Assembly (NCBI GenBank): GCA_022837185.1
Contig: JALHJD010000174.1
Span: 1-6,589 of the forward strand
Length of the DNA stretch: 6,589 nt
From: Desulfobacteraceae bacterium
GTDB lineage: Bacteria; Desulfobacterota; Desulfobulbia; Desulfobulbales; Desulfobulbaceae
Reading direction: 5' to 3'
Shown: piece after piece, positions 1 to 4,950 of the stretch
How positions within the stretch are numbered: position 1 is the stretch's first letter
How the letters are laid out: each line of letters begins with the position of its first letter
Notes under the pieces: model-generated
What the model was told of the DNA's origin: nothing
Database searches by the model: none
Seen by the model: the letters and a program-made list of their open reading frames with translations, nothing else
Translations under genes and position numbers: made by a program

Positions 1-952
1 CATGCGGCCGGCGCCTGAAATCGACCCAGACGTCGGCAAGGCCCAATATCGTCAACAGGAGCAGGCCGTAGCTCTGCAGTATCAGTACGGCGTAGATTAT
101 GATTCGAAAATACAGGGGGACCTTCCACCTTTCCAGCAGATGGAGGAAGACCGCCAATCCCTGAAAAAAATAGAGCAGTCCGCAAACCAGAACCACACCG
201 AGCGCAATGGTGCTCAAGATGCCGAGATCAAGCAGCAGGAGCGTACCGGAAGCGATGGCGAACCAGACCAGGTGATCCGGCAGCCGCCACAGGCTGTACT
301 TCCGCCAGGGCGCCTGCCCCGGCCGGATCCTGTCAACAATTTTACTGCTGCCGATCAAATTGAGCCAGACCGTCAGGATCACCGTGCAGCAGAGCAGGCC
401 CGGCAGGATTTTCGGCACAAGCGCCCGCGCCCCGTCAATGACCTGTTCGAGCTGCAGAAGCGCCTCGGCGGGAAGCTCACCGCTGGTCCGGTAATATTCT
501 TTCGCCTGCGCGAAGCCGGCGTCCAGCATCTGCAGGAGGCCGGTATAGGGATTCATTCCCTCCAGGGCGCCGTAAACAGCCCAGAAAATCAGCCAGCTGC
601 CGCCCAGGATCAGACTCCCTCTTGCTCCGGTTCTCCATTCATTTTCCCCGGCCACGGCGCTTTTGTTCAAGCTGTAGCCCAGCGGGATGAACGTCAGCGA
701 AAAGAGGACCAGCGGCAGAATGTGCATCGGGATGGCGCCGGCAACGGCCAACAGGGCGCCGTTTCTGATATACAGGGAACCCTGATTGATCCCGTACAGG
801 TACAGCAGCAGAAACACGGGAATGGCAAGCAGGCCGTTCAGCCAGCCGAAAATAGAAGGCGCGATCCCCGGCAGCAAAAAGGCTGCCGCCAGCAGTACCG
901 TCTGTCCCCTGAGTAAATACCCCCTTCGTCCAGCGCCGTTATGCGCCCCCAT
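1..952 (-). CDS. DUF2232 (YybS-like) polytopic membrane protein, partial at left edge
   Basis: Reading leftward from ATG at 952, the frame stays open for 317 codons and leaves the window without a stop, so the C-terminus is missing. The protein is very hydrophobic, with about eight likely membrane spans near residues 17-36, 41-56, 66-95 (probably two), 112-130, 183-201, 229-247, 249-268 and 281-305. A more polar loop lies at about 140-180. The late segment with YFFQG, a following HLLER and a YFRIIIY stretch resembles the DUF2232/YybS family. Members commonly sit between rpsR and rplI in Desulfobacterota, and this gene starts 15 bases after rpsR. The start is fixed because an in-frame TGA, which is the rpsR stop itself, lies only five codons upstream. 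No good Shine-Dalgarno sequence is visible, so translation may depend on coupling to rpsR. The family has no firm biochemical role; I recognised it by residue pattern and context only. Confidence 0.82.
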   Translation of the reverse strand, partial: MGAHNGAGRRGYLLRGQTVLLAAAFLLPGIAPSIFGWLNGLLAIPVFLLLYLYGINQGSLYIRNGALLAVAGAIPMHILPLVLFSLTFIPLGYSLNKSAVAGENEWRTGARGSLILGGSWLIFWAVYGALEGMNPYTGLLQMLDAGFAQAKEYYRTSGELPAEALLQLEQVIDGARALVPKILPGLLCCTVILTVWLNLIGSSKIVDRIRPGQAPWRKYSLWRLPDHLVWFAIASGTLLLLDLGILSTIALGVVLVCGLLYFFQGLAVFLHLLERWKVPLYFRIIIYAVLILQSYGLLLLTILGLADVWVDFRRRPH

Positions 953-967
953 GATGCTGAAAGGGCA

Positions 968-1204
968 TCAGGACTGTATCTGACCGGAATAGGGAATCAA
1001 GGCGAGGTGCCTGGCCCGCTTGACCGCCTCGGTCACTTGGCGCTGATGCCTGGCGCAGGTGCCGTAAATGCGGCGGGGAATGATCTTTCCCCGTTCCGTC
1101 ACCAGGTTTCTCAACGTCTTGGCATCCTTGTAATCTATCACCATTTCCTTTTCCGTGCAGAACCGGCAGACGCGTGGTCTGAACATTCGTTTACGCGGGG
1201 GCAT
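968..1204 (-). CDS. rpsR: 30S ribosomal protein S18, zinc-ribbon (C+) form
   Basis: This encodes a 78-residue S18, the usual length. It carries the family core [19 protein letters not shown], then RRIYGT and [12 protein letters not shown] at the end. S18 binds the 30S platform as a heterodimer with S6. Cysteines at 13 and 16 (CRFC) plus C50 and H53 (CARH) form a CxxC/CxxH set. This matches the metal-binding version of S18; E. coli S18 lacks most of these ligands. The start at 1204 is supported by AAAGGAG at 1218-1212, seven bases upstream. It is the second gene of the rpsF operon, 51 bases after rpsF. Neither ssb nor priB lies between them, unlike in many other bacteria. The basic N-terminus [11 protein letters not shown] is normal for the family. 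The assignment is secure. Confidence 0.97.
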   Translation of the reverse strand: MPPRKRMFRPRVCRFCTEKEMVIDYKDAKTLRNLVTERGKIIPRRIYGTCARHQRQVTEAVKRARHLALIPYSGQIQS

Positions 1205-1241
1205 TGTTCAACTCCTTTATCGTGTGTGGGATCATCTCTTC

Positions 1242-1254
1242 GACCGCTTCGGTC
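1242..1254 (-). other. Small hairpin between rpsF and rpsR
   Basis: On the transcribed strand, GACCG-AAG-CGGTC forms a perfect 5-bp stem with a 3-base loop, beginning one base after the rpsF stop. There is no T-run, so it is not an intrinsic terminator. It could act as an RNA-stability or intercistronic element, or be chance. An almost identical hairpin sequence occurs inside rpsR at 1022-1034. Confidence 0.3.
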
Positions 1255-1255
1255 A

Positions 1256-1696
1256 TCACTCTTTGTCGGAAGCGTCCTCTTCCAGGTCTTCATCGTCCCC
1301 GGATTCCACCTCGGTTTCTTCCTCGTCCTCACGGACAGAAGCCGTCGACCTGGCAACCGCGGCAGCGGCAACGCGCTCTACTTCCCTGGCAATGGTTTCC
1401 TGGTCGATGGATTCTTCAAGCTTGACGGTCAGGTAGCGGAGAATGCGGTCGTCGATGCGGAAAATGCGTTCAAGTTCCTGGACGGTCGTTCCGGGAGCGG
1501 CGTAATCGCAGTACACGTAGTGCCCCGATGTTTCCTTGTTGATTTCGTAGGCCAGTTTTCTGGTGCCCCATCGTTCCAGATGAATGATGGTGCCCCCGTC
1601 ATTGCCGATGATGCCGTTGGTACGGTCGATGATCTCGGAAAACTGTTCCTCGCCCAGATTTGGGCGGAGAATGTACGTTGTTTCGTAACGTCTCAT
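1256..1696 (-). CDS. rpsF: 30S ribosomal protein S6 with a long acidic tail
   Basis: The first 100 or so residues are a standard S6 fold: MRRYETTYILRPNL at the start, then ERWGTRKLAYEI near 41-52, and FRIDDRILRYLTVKLEE near 79-95. S6 binds S18 and 16S rRNA in the 30S platform. After an alanine-rich linker (about 110-120) the protein ends in a strongly acidic tail: 16 of residues 123-146 are Asp or Glu. In E. coli the shorter S6 tail is glutamylated by RimK; whether anything similar happens here cannot be seen. The start at 1696 is preceded by GAGGAGG at 1707-1701, a strong ribosome-binding site only four bases from the ATG. This is the first gene of the rpsF-rpsR-DUF2232 operon, with its own promoter and leader upstream. 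Confidence 0.97.
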   Translation of the reverse strand: MRRYETTYILRPNLGEEQFSEIIDRTNGIIGNDGGTIIHLERWGTRKLAYEINKETSGHYVYCDYAAPGTTVQELERIFRIDDRILRYLTVKLEESIDQETIAREVERVAAAAVARSTASVREDEEETEVESGDDEDLEEDASDKE

Positions 1697-1721
1697 GATT
1701 CCTCCTCATGGTCATTAGGCC

Positions 1722-1750
1722 CTCGCTGCGATCCGGTGGGGGAGAGCGAG
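1722..1750 (-). promoter_or_regulatory. rpsF leader hairpin, candidate S6:S18 autoregulatory element
   Basis: In the rpsF 5' leader the transcribed strand has CTCGCT (1750-1745) and AGCGAG (1727-1722), a perfect 6-bp stem that can extend by two T-G pairs. It encloses a 17-base loop containing CACCGG (the CCG is at 1736-1734). It ends 15 bases before the strong ribosome-binding site at 1707-1701. Many bacterial rpsF leaders carry a structure with a conserved CCG that binds the S6:S18 complex and represses the operon. Position, stem and CCG fit that idea, but I did not model the fold or compare it with the published motif. Confidence 0.42.
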
Positions 1751-1771
1751 AAGGTTATAGCTGAATTAAAA

Positions 1772-1800
1772 ATACAACACCAAAATGACCGAACTGTCAA
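1772..1800 (-). promoter_or_regulatory. Candidate sigma70 promoter of the rpsF operon
   Basis: On the minus strand a consensus TTGACA (1800-1795) is followed after exactly 17 bases by TTGTAT (1777-1772), a weak -10 match of three bases in six. The surroundings are AT-rich compared with the flanking genes. Transcription would begin around 1765 and give a leader of about 70 bases holding the hairpin at 1722-1750. The spacing and position between mazG and rpsF make this the best promoter candidate for the operon. Confidence 0.5.
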
Positions 1801-1867
1801 TAGAATATTTCCATTGGCGGCAATGCGCAGCTGTTGCGGACCGATGGCGGGAAGGGACGACACCCTT

Positions 1868-2269
1868 TTATGTCCGGCTGTTTTTTTCCTGATCTTTGAT
1901 GAATTGCCATTGGCGCCGCATTTCGCTGTCGCTGCCGGCCTTCAGGCCGGAGAAAACATGGGGATGGCGGCGGATCATTTTTTCCGCAATGGCGGCCAGC
2001 ACATCCTCGCAGGTGAACATTCCCCGTTCCTCGTGCATGCGTATCAGCATGGTCAGAATGTACATCAGGTCGCCGATCTCCTCGCGGATATCATCCTGGT
2101 TCCGGCTGTCTATGGCCTCGGCCAGCTCCGCTGTTTCCTCCAGCAGGTATCTGCGTATGCTTTCGGGCGACTGCCGGATGTCCCACGGACAACCGTCCTC
2201 ACCGCGAAGACGGAGGATTATGTCGTATAAGCGGGAAAAACCCTTATCGCCGGTCTGTTCGCTGGACAT
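1868..2269 (-). CDS. mazG: MazG-family nucleotide pyrophosphohydrolase, single-domain
   Basis: This encodes a 133-residue protein. MazG enzymes hydrolyse nucleoside triphosphates to monophosphates and pyrophosphate, clearing non-canonical or excess nucleotides in the cytoplasm. The signature metal-binding helices are complete: EExxE at 44-48 and ExxD at 64-67. Two further family marks are GCPWD at 26-30 and RRHPHVF at about 94-100. E. coli MazG is roughly twice as long, with two tandem domains; here there is one. I chose ATG at 2269 (MSSEQTGDKG), preceded by AGGA at 2284-2281, 11 bases away. An in-frame ATG at 2314 would add 15 residues that look unlike the family (MILYGLFSSTRN...). The gene lies upstream of the rpsF promoter in the same direction and diverges from the gene at 2385. 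A separate function from the ribosomal operon is likely. Confidence 0.9.
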   Translation of the reverse strand: MSSEQTGDKGFSRLYDIILRLRGEDGCPWDIRQSPESIRRYLLEETAELAEAIDSRNQDDIREEIGDLMYILTMLIRMHEERGMFTCEDVLAAIAEKMIRRHPHVFSGLKAGSDSEMRRQWQFIKDQEKNSRT

Positions 2270-2286
2270 GGTTGTTCGATTCCTGG

Positions 2287-2314
2287 TTGATGAAAATAAT
2301 CCGTACAGTATCAT
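2287..2314 (+). promoter_or_regulatory. Candidate promoter for the 71-residue gene in the divergent gap
   Basis: On the plus strand TTGATG (2287-2292) and TATCAT (2309-2314) are separated by 16 bases. The -35 matches four and the -10 five of six consensus bases. The same spot read on the minus strand gives TATGAT (2315-2310), a possible -10 for mazG, but without a good -35. The two promoters could therefore overlap. This is a consensus match by eye only. Confidence 0.33.
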
Positions 2315-2384
2315 AAGGGTGTCGGCTTTTCCAGCACCATGCCGCCGACCGCGTCGGAGGTCTGTACTTTACCGAGGAACGGCC

Positions 2385-2600
2385 ATGAGTGAACATGTTG
2401 TTATTTTTACCCGTTATCCTTTTACAGTGGGTCTGAAAATCCATATCGTCGACGGTCCCCGCAAAGGCGACTGGGAAGTGGTCGGTATCGATGAAAAAAA
2501 GGTCACCCTCCGCTGCCCCGTGAGCGGACATGTGGCGCAATGGGACAGATTCTGCTACCTTGTTGAGGAAAAAGAGGCGCCCTGGCCGGCCGCCGGATAA
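2385..2600 (+). CDS. Small conserved-looking protein of unknown function
   Basis: This encodes a 71-residue protein starting MSEHVVIFTRYPFTVG. I do not recognise a named family. It is rich in alternating hydrophobic residues (KIHIVDG at 18-24, DWEVVGID at 29-36, KVTLRCPVSG at 39-48, WDRFCYLVEE at 53-62), which suggests a compact all-beta, barrel-like fold. Two cysteines, C44 and C57, could bind metal or pair. There is no signal peptide or membrane span, so it is probably cytoplasmic. The start is supported by GAGGAA at 2374-2379, five bases before the ATG. The frame is open much further upstream, but that part is antisense to mazG and lacks any coding feel. It is divergent from mazG and followed by 144 bases before the next gene. 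Being real is likely from the ribosome-binding site and protein-like composition; its role is unknown. Confidence 0.68.
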   Translation: MSEHVVIFTRYPFTVGLKIHIVDGPRKGDWEVVGIDEKKVTLRCPVSGHVAQWDRFCYLVEEKEAPWPAAG

Positions 2601-2638
2601 AATTTCAGGGGCAGGGGGTTCCGTTCCGGGAAGAGGCC

Positions 2639-2649
2639 GTCCGTCGGAC
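2639..2649. other. Short inverted repeat downstream of the 71-residue gene
   Basis: GTCCG-T-CGGAC is a perfect 5-bp inverted repeat. It extends on both sides through a C-C mismatch into GGC and GCC. It lies 39 bases after the stop at 2600. No T-run follows, so it is at best a weak or factor-assisted transcription end. The rest of 2601-2744 shows only the promoter candidate listed separately. Confidence 0.25.
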
Positions 2650-2679
2650 CGCCGCCGGGGAGAAAACCCGCCGCGGGTC

Positions 2680-2708
2680 TTGACAAAGGATGCCGCAGCG
2701 CATACCTA
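2680..2708 (+). promoter_or_regulatory. Candidate promoter for the small cysteine gene-hisI-hisG-engB cluster
   Basis: A consensus TTGACA at 2680-2685 is followed after 17 bases by TACCTA (2703-2708), a poor -10 of two matches in six. A better hexamer, TATGTT at 2707-2712, would need a 21-base spacer. The perfect -35 and the location 60 bases before the first gene of the cluster support a promoter here; the exact -10 is uncertain. Confidence 0.45.
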
Positions 2709-2744
2709 TGTTGTACTTTTTTCCTGTTTTCAGGACCAGTCCCC

Positions 2745-2945
2745 ATGGAACTTGAATGCTTCAAATACAAGGAAAGGATGTCACCTGAAACAGCGGTGTG
2801 CAGGCACCCCGGTGATTACTGCAAGTACAGGACATCCTGCATCATATATTATCTGGAAAGGGAAAGAGGGAAATCCTCCCGCCGCGGACAGAACAAGTCC
2901 GGCGACGGGCCGGATGTCCCCGGCAACCCGGAAGAAAACCGATGA
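2745..2945 (+). CDS. Small cysteine-containing protein coupled to hisI
   Basis: This encodes a 66-residue protein of unknown function. The first 41 residues look structured and hold four cysteines (C5, C19, C26, C32) in the context [19 protein letters not shown] and [11 protein letters not shown], suggesting a small metal-binding or redox module. Residues 42-66 are polar, Gly/Pro/Asn/Glu-rich and probably disordered. There is no signal peptide. The ATG at 2745 has only a modest AGGA at 2732-2735. The stop overlaps the hisI start as ATGA (2942-2945), the pattern of translational coupling, which is the best evidence that the gene is real and co-expressed with hisI. A promoter candidate lies just upstream. 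The arrangement of cysteines loosely recalls the cysteine-rich protein at 4951, but the two are not obviously homologous. A role in histidine synthesis cannot be inferred from position alone. Confidence 0.66.
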   Translation: MELECFKYKERMSPETAVCRHPGDYCKYRTSCIIYYLERERGKSSRRGQNKSGDGPDVPGNPEENR

Positions 2946-3319
2946 TCGAACTCAATTTTTCCAAGTCCGATGACAAGCTGCTGCCGGCCATCGTCCAGGA
3001 CCATCTGACCGGTGAAATTCTGATGCTTGCCTATATCAACGAGCAGTCGTGGCATATGACCCTGGCCACGGGCAAGGCTCACTACTGGAGCAGGTCGAGG
3101 AACAAGCTCTGGCTCAAGGGGGAATCGTCCGGGCACGTCCAGTTGATCAGGGAGATCCTGGTCGACTGCGACGAGGATACGGTTGTTTTTAAGGTCGAGC
3201 AGCTGGGCGGGGCGGCCTGCCACAAGGGGTACAGGAGCTGTTTCTTCCGCCGGGTCGATGGCGATTCGCTGGCCTTGACCGCTGAACCCGTTTTTGACCC
3301 CGGCAAGGTTTACGGATAA
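2942..3319 (+). CDS. hisI: Phosphoribosyl-AMP cyclohydrolase
   Basis: HisI opens the adenine ring of phosphoribosyl-AMP, the third step of histidine synthesis, in the cytoplasm. This is a 125-residue stand-alone cyclohydrolase, without the HisE pyrophosphohydrolase domain that is fused in some bacteria. Family motifs are complete: LMLAYIN (27-33), [15 protein letters not shown] (47-61), SSGHVQ (62-67), VDCDEDT (74-80) and [12 protein letters not shown] (92-103). By comparison with characterised HisI, D75, D77 and D79 should bind magnesium, and C76, C93 and C100 zinc. The start ATG overlaps the stop of the preceding small gene by four bases. GGAAG seven bases upstream is a weak ribosome-binding site, so coupling probably matters. 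hisG follows after 31 bases in the same direction. No hisE gene is present in the window. Confidence 0.96.
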   Translation: MIELNFSKSDDKLLPAIVQDHLTGEILMLAYINEQSWHMTLATGKAHYWSRSRNKLWLKGESSGHVQLIREILVDCDEDTVVFKVEQLGGAACHKGYRSCFFRRVDGDSLALTAEPVFDPGKVYG

Positions 3320-3350
3320 ATTTTTCTTAGCACTGAGGCGCAACAGGAAT

Positions 3351-4223
3351 ATGAACATATTGAAAATCGGCATACCCAAAGGCAGTCTGGAAAAGGCGAC
3401 CATCGAACTGTTCGACAAGTCCGGCTGGCAGATCAAACTGACTTCGAGAAATTATTTCCCCGAAGTCGATGACCCCGAATTATCCTGTTCGATCTGCCGG
3501 CCCCAGGAAATGTCGCGGTACGTGGAAGACGGGATGCTGGATGCCGGCATTACCGGCAAGGACTGGACATTGGAGAATGATTCCGATGTGGAGGTGGTGG
3601 CGAACCTCGTTTACTCCAAGGTCAGCAAAAAGCCCACCCGATGGGTCATCGCCGTTTCCGGTGATTCAAAGATCGAACGCCTGGAAGATCTCGAGGGCAA
3701 AACCATCTCCACCGAACTGGTCAACGTAACCCGCCGTTTTTTTGCCGAGCGCAACATCAACGTCGATGTCGTTTTTTCCTGGGGAGCGACCGAAGCCAAG
3801 GCCGTTTCCGGACTGGCCGACGCCATTGTCGAGGTCACGGAAACCGAGTCGACCATCCGGGCCCACGGCCTGCGGGTCATCTATGAACTGATGCAGTCCA
3901 ACACCCAGTTGATCGCCAACAGAAAGGCCTTTGCCGATCCCTGGAAGCGGGAAAAAATCGAAAATATCTCCATGCTCCTTCAGGGCGCGCTGCGGGCCGA
4001 CCGGATAGTCGGGCTGAAGATGAACGTGCCCCACACGATGCTCGATGAACTGATCGAACTGCTGCCGAGCGTCACGGCTCCCACCGTGGCGCAGCTGTAC
4101 AAGCAGGACTGGTTCTCGGTGGAAACGGTCATCTCCGAGCACCAAGTGAGGGACCTGGTGCCCAGGATCAAGAAACTGGGAGCCGAGGGCATTGTCGAAT
4201 ATTCCCTCAACAAACTCATCTAG
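3351..4223 (+). CDS. hisG: ATP phosphoribosyltransferase, long form
   Basis: HisG joins ATP and PRPP to give phosphoribosyl-ATP, the committed step of histidine synthesis and the usual point of feedback inhibition. At 290 residues this is the long, self-sufficient form. It has a two-lobed catalytic part (about 1-215, beginning LKIGIPKGSLEK and including DAGITGKDW at 64-72) and a C-terminal regulatory domain (about 216-290). That domain includes VPHTMLDELIELLPSVTAPTV at 226-246 and ends in GAEGIVEYSLNKLI. Long-form enzymes do not need HisZ, and none is seen here. The PRPP loop at 157-171 reads DAIVEVTETESTIRA. The residue that is normally glycine, as in E. coli STGATL, is E166. The start at 3351 gives the expected N-terminus; ribosome-binding candidates are GAGG (3335-3338) or a very close AGGA (3345-3348). 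TTG at 3360 is a less likely alternative. Confidence 0.96.
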   Translation: MNILKIGIPKGSLEKATIELFDKSGWQIKLTSRNYFPEVDDPELSCSICRPQEMSRYVEDGMLDAGITGKDWTLENDSDVEVVANLVYSKVSKKPTRWVIAVSGDSKIERLEDLEGKTISTELVNVTRRFFAERNINVDVVFSWGATEAKAVSGLADAIVEVTETESTIRAHGLRVIYELMQSNTQLIANRKAFADPWKREKIENISMLLQGALRADRIVGLKMNVPHTMLDELIELLPSVTAPTVAQLYKQDWFSVETVISEHQVRDLVPRIKKLGAEGIVEYSLNKLI

Positions 4224-4230
4224 ACCGGAG

Positions 4231-4851
4231 ATGGCCGGTCCTGAAGAAGAGCGCCCGCGCGGATGGGTGAATTTCGGCAACGTCGGCTTTTTCCGGAGCG
4301 TCTATCACCTCAAGAACCTGCCCGATCCGCTCCTTCCGGAAATCGCTTTCGCCGGCCGGTCAAATGTGGGCAAGTCGAGCCTGATCAACCGGCTGGTCAA
4401 CAGGCGCGATCTGGTGAAGACAAGCGCCAGGCCGGGCAAAACCCAGTGCCTCAATTTTTTTCTGGTGGACGGGGCCCTCTATCTCGTTGACCTGCCCGGC
4501 TACGGTTTTGCCAGGGTTTCCCTGGACATGCGCTCCTCCTGGCGGGAACTGACCACCGGGTATCTGGCGAACCGTCCCAACCTCGCCTGTGTTGTTGTGC
4601 TCATCGATATCCGCCATGCGCTGAAGGACCAGGACCGGAGCCTTATCGAGTGGCTGCGGCATAACGGCCTGAGCTTTGTCGTTGTGTATACCAAAGCCGA
4701 CAAGCTCACCGGCAACAGAAGGACCGCCAACGCCGCGGCGCTGGATGCCGCCCTGCACCTGGAGCCCGCCCGCCGCATCCTTTTTTCCGCAAAAACGGGC
4801 CTGGGGGTGGCGGAACTGAAGACGGTCCTTGCATCTTATTCTGAAAAATGA
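4231..4851 (+). CDS. engB: Ribosome-biogenesis GTP-binding protein EngB (YsxC/YihA)
   Basis: This is a 206-residue TRAFAC-class GTPase of the EngB family, which acts in late assembly of the 50S subunit. All G motifs are visible: G1 GRSNVGKS (42-49), G2 threonine in ARPGKTQ (66-72), G3 DLPGYG (87-92), G4 TKAD (154-157) and G5 SAK (186-188). The N-terminal F-x-x-S-x-x motif (FFRSVYHLKNLP, 20-31), DMRSSW and IDIRH are family traits. It begins seven bases after the hisG stop. The start is not certain. ATG at 4231 gives a normal-length protein, but its GGAG (4227-4230) directly touches the ATG. An in-frame TTG at 4192, inside hisG, has GGGAG nine bases upstream and would add 13 residues. Either way the gene is translationally close to hisG and probably in the same operon. 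Confidence 0.95.
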   Translation: MAGPEEERPRGWVNFGNVGFFRSVYHLKNLPDPLLPEIAFAGRSNVGKSSLINRLVNRRDLVKTSARPGKTQCLNFFLVDGALYLVDLPGYGFARVSLDMRSSWRELTTGYLANRPNLACVVVLIDIRHALKDQDRSLIEWLRHNGLSFVVVYTKADKLTGNRRTANAAALDAALHLEPARRILFSAKTGLGVAELKTVLASYSEK

Positions 4852-4866
4852 TAATTTTAAAAACGT

Positions 4867-4886
4867 ATTTCAATTGATATTGAAAT
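4867..4886. promoter_or_regulatory. Perfect AT-rich dyad upstream of the two-CW gene
   Basis: ATTTCAAT (4867-4874) and ATTGAAAT (4879-4886) form a perfect 8-bp inverted repeat around TGAT. It lies 64 bases before the start at 4951, inside a markedly AT-rich gap (4852-4950). There is no following T-run, so a terminator for engB is unlikely. The form suits an operator for a dimeric regulator; the TTGAAAT-type half-site vaguely recalls Fur-like boxes, but no assignment is justified. A possible -10-like GATAAT lies at 4850-4855 without a well-spaced -35. Confidence 0.4.
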
Positions 4887-4950
4887 TCATTCAGTACCAC
4901 ACTTCGTTCGTCGCACATAAAGCTCCAGGACAGCTGGAAGGAGGGATCAG

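Noticed and set aside
2..916. Long rightward frame of 304 codons
   Set aside because: It is rich in Gln, Pro, Arg and Asp without any domain pattern and is antisense to the convincing membrane protein read leftward from 952. GC-rich third positions keep the opposite frame open.
1844..1880. AAGGG...CCCTT hairpin and nearby T-run as a mazG terminator
   Set aside because: The stem is only five base pairs, and the T-run is on the plus strand inside the 3' end of mazG, the wrong place and direction for mazG transcription.
941..2230. Rightward frame of 429 codons
   Set aside because: It lies antisense to rpsR, rpsF and mazG, all of which are clear family members; its composition is not protein-like.
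2311..2340. Nine-codon leftward frame (MVLEKPTPL) just upstream of the alternative mazG start
   Set aside because: It is very short, has no ribosome-binding site and is easily explained by chance.
1896..2384. Upstream extension of the frame of the 71-residue gene
   Set aside because: The extension is antisense to mazG and Arg/Ser-rich. The ribosome-binding site at 2374-2379 marks the real start at 2385.
2530..2973. Rightward frame of 147 codons between the 71-residue gene and hisI
   Set aside because: It overlaps the end of one gene and most of the cysteine gene in another frame, and its sequence is low-complexity Arg/Pro/Gly/Thr.
2849..3436. Leftward frame of 195 codons over hisI
   Set aside because: It is antisense to hisI and the hisG start; its apparent length reflects GC-rich codon use.
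3666..4280. Leftward frame of 204 codons
   Set aside because: It is antisense to hisG and the start of engB and shows no family features.
4923..4938. TCCAG...CTGGA hairpin just upstream of the two-CW ribosome-binding site
   Set aside because: A 5-bp stem with a 5-base loop is common by chance and leaves the ribosome-binding site free; nothing else supports a regulatory role.
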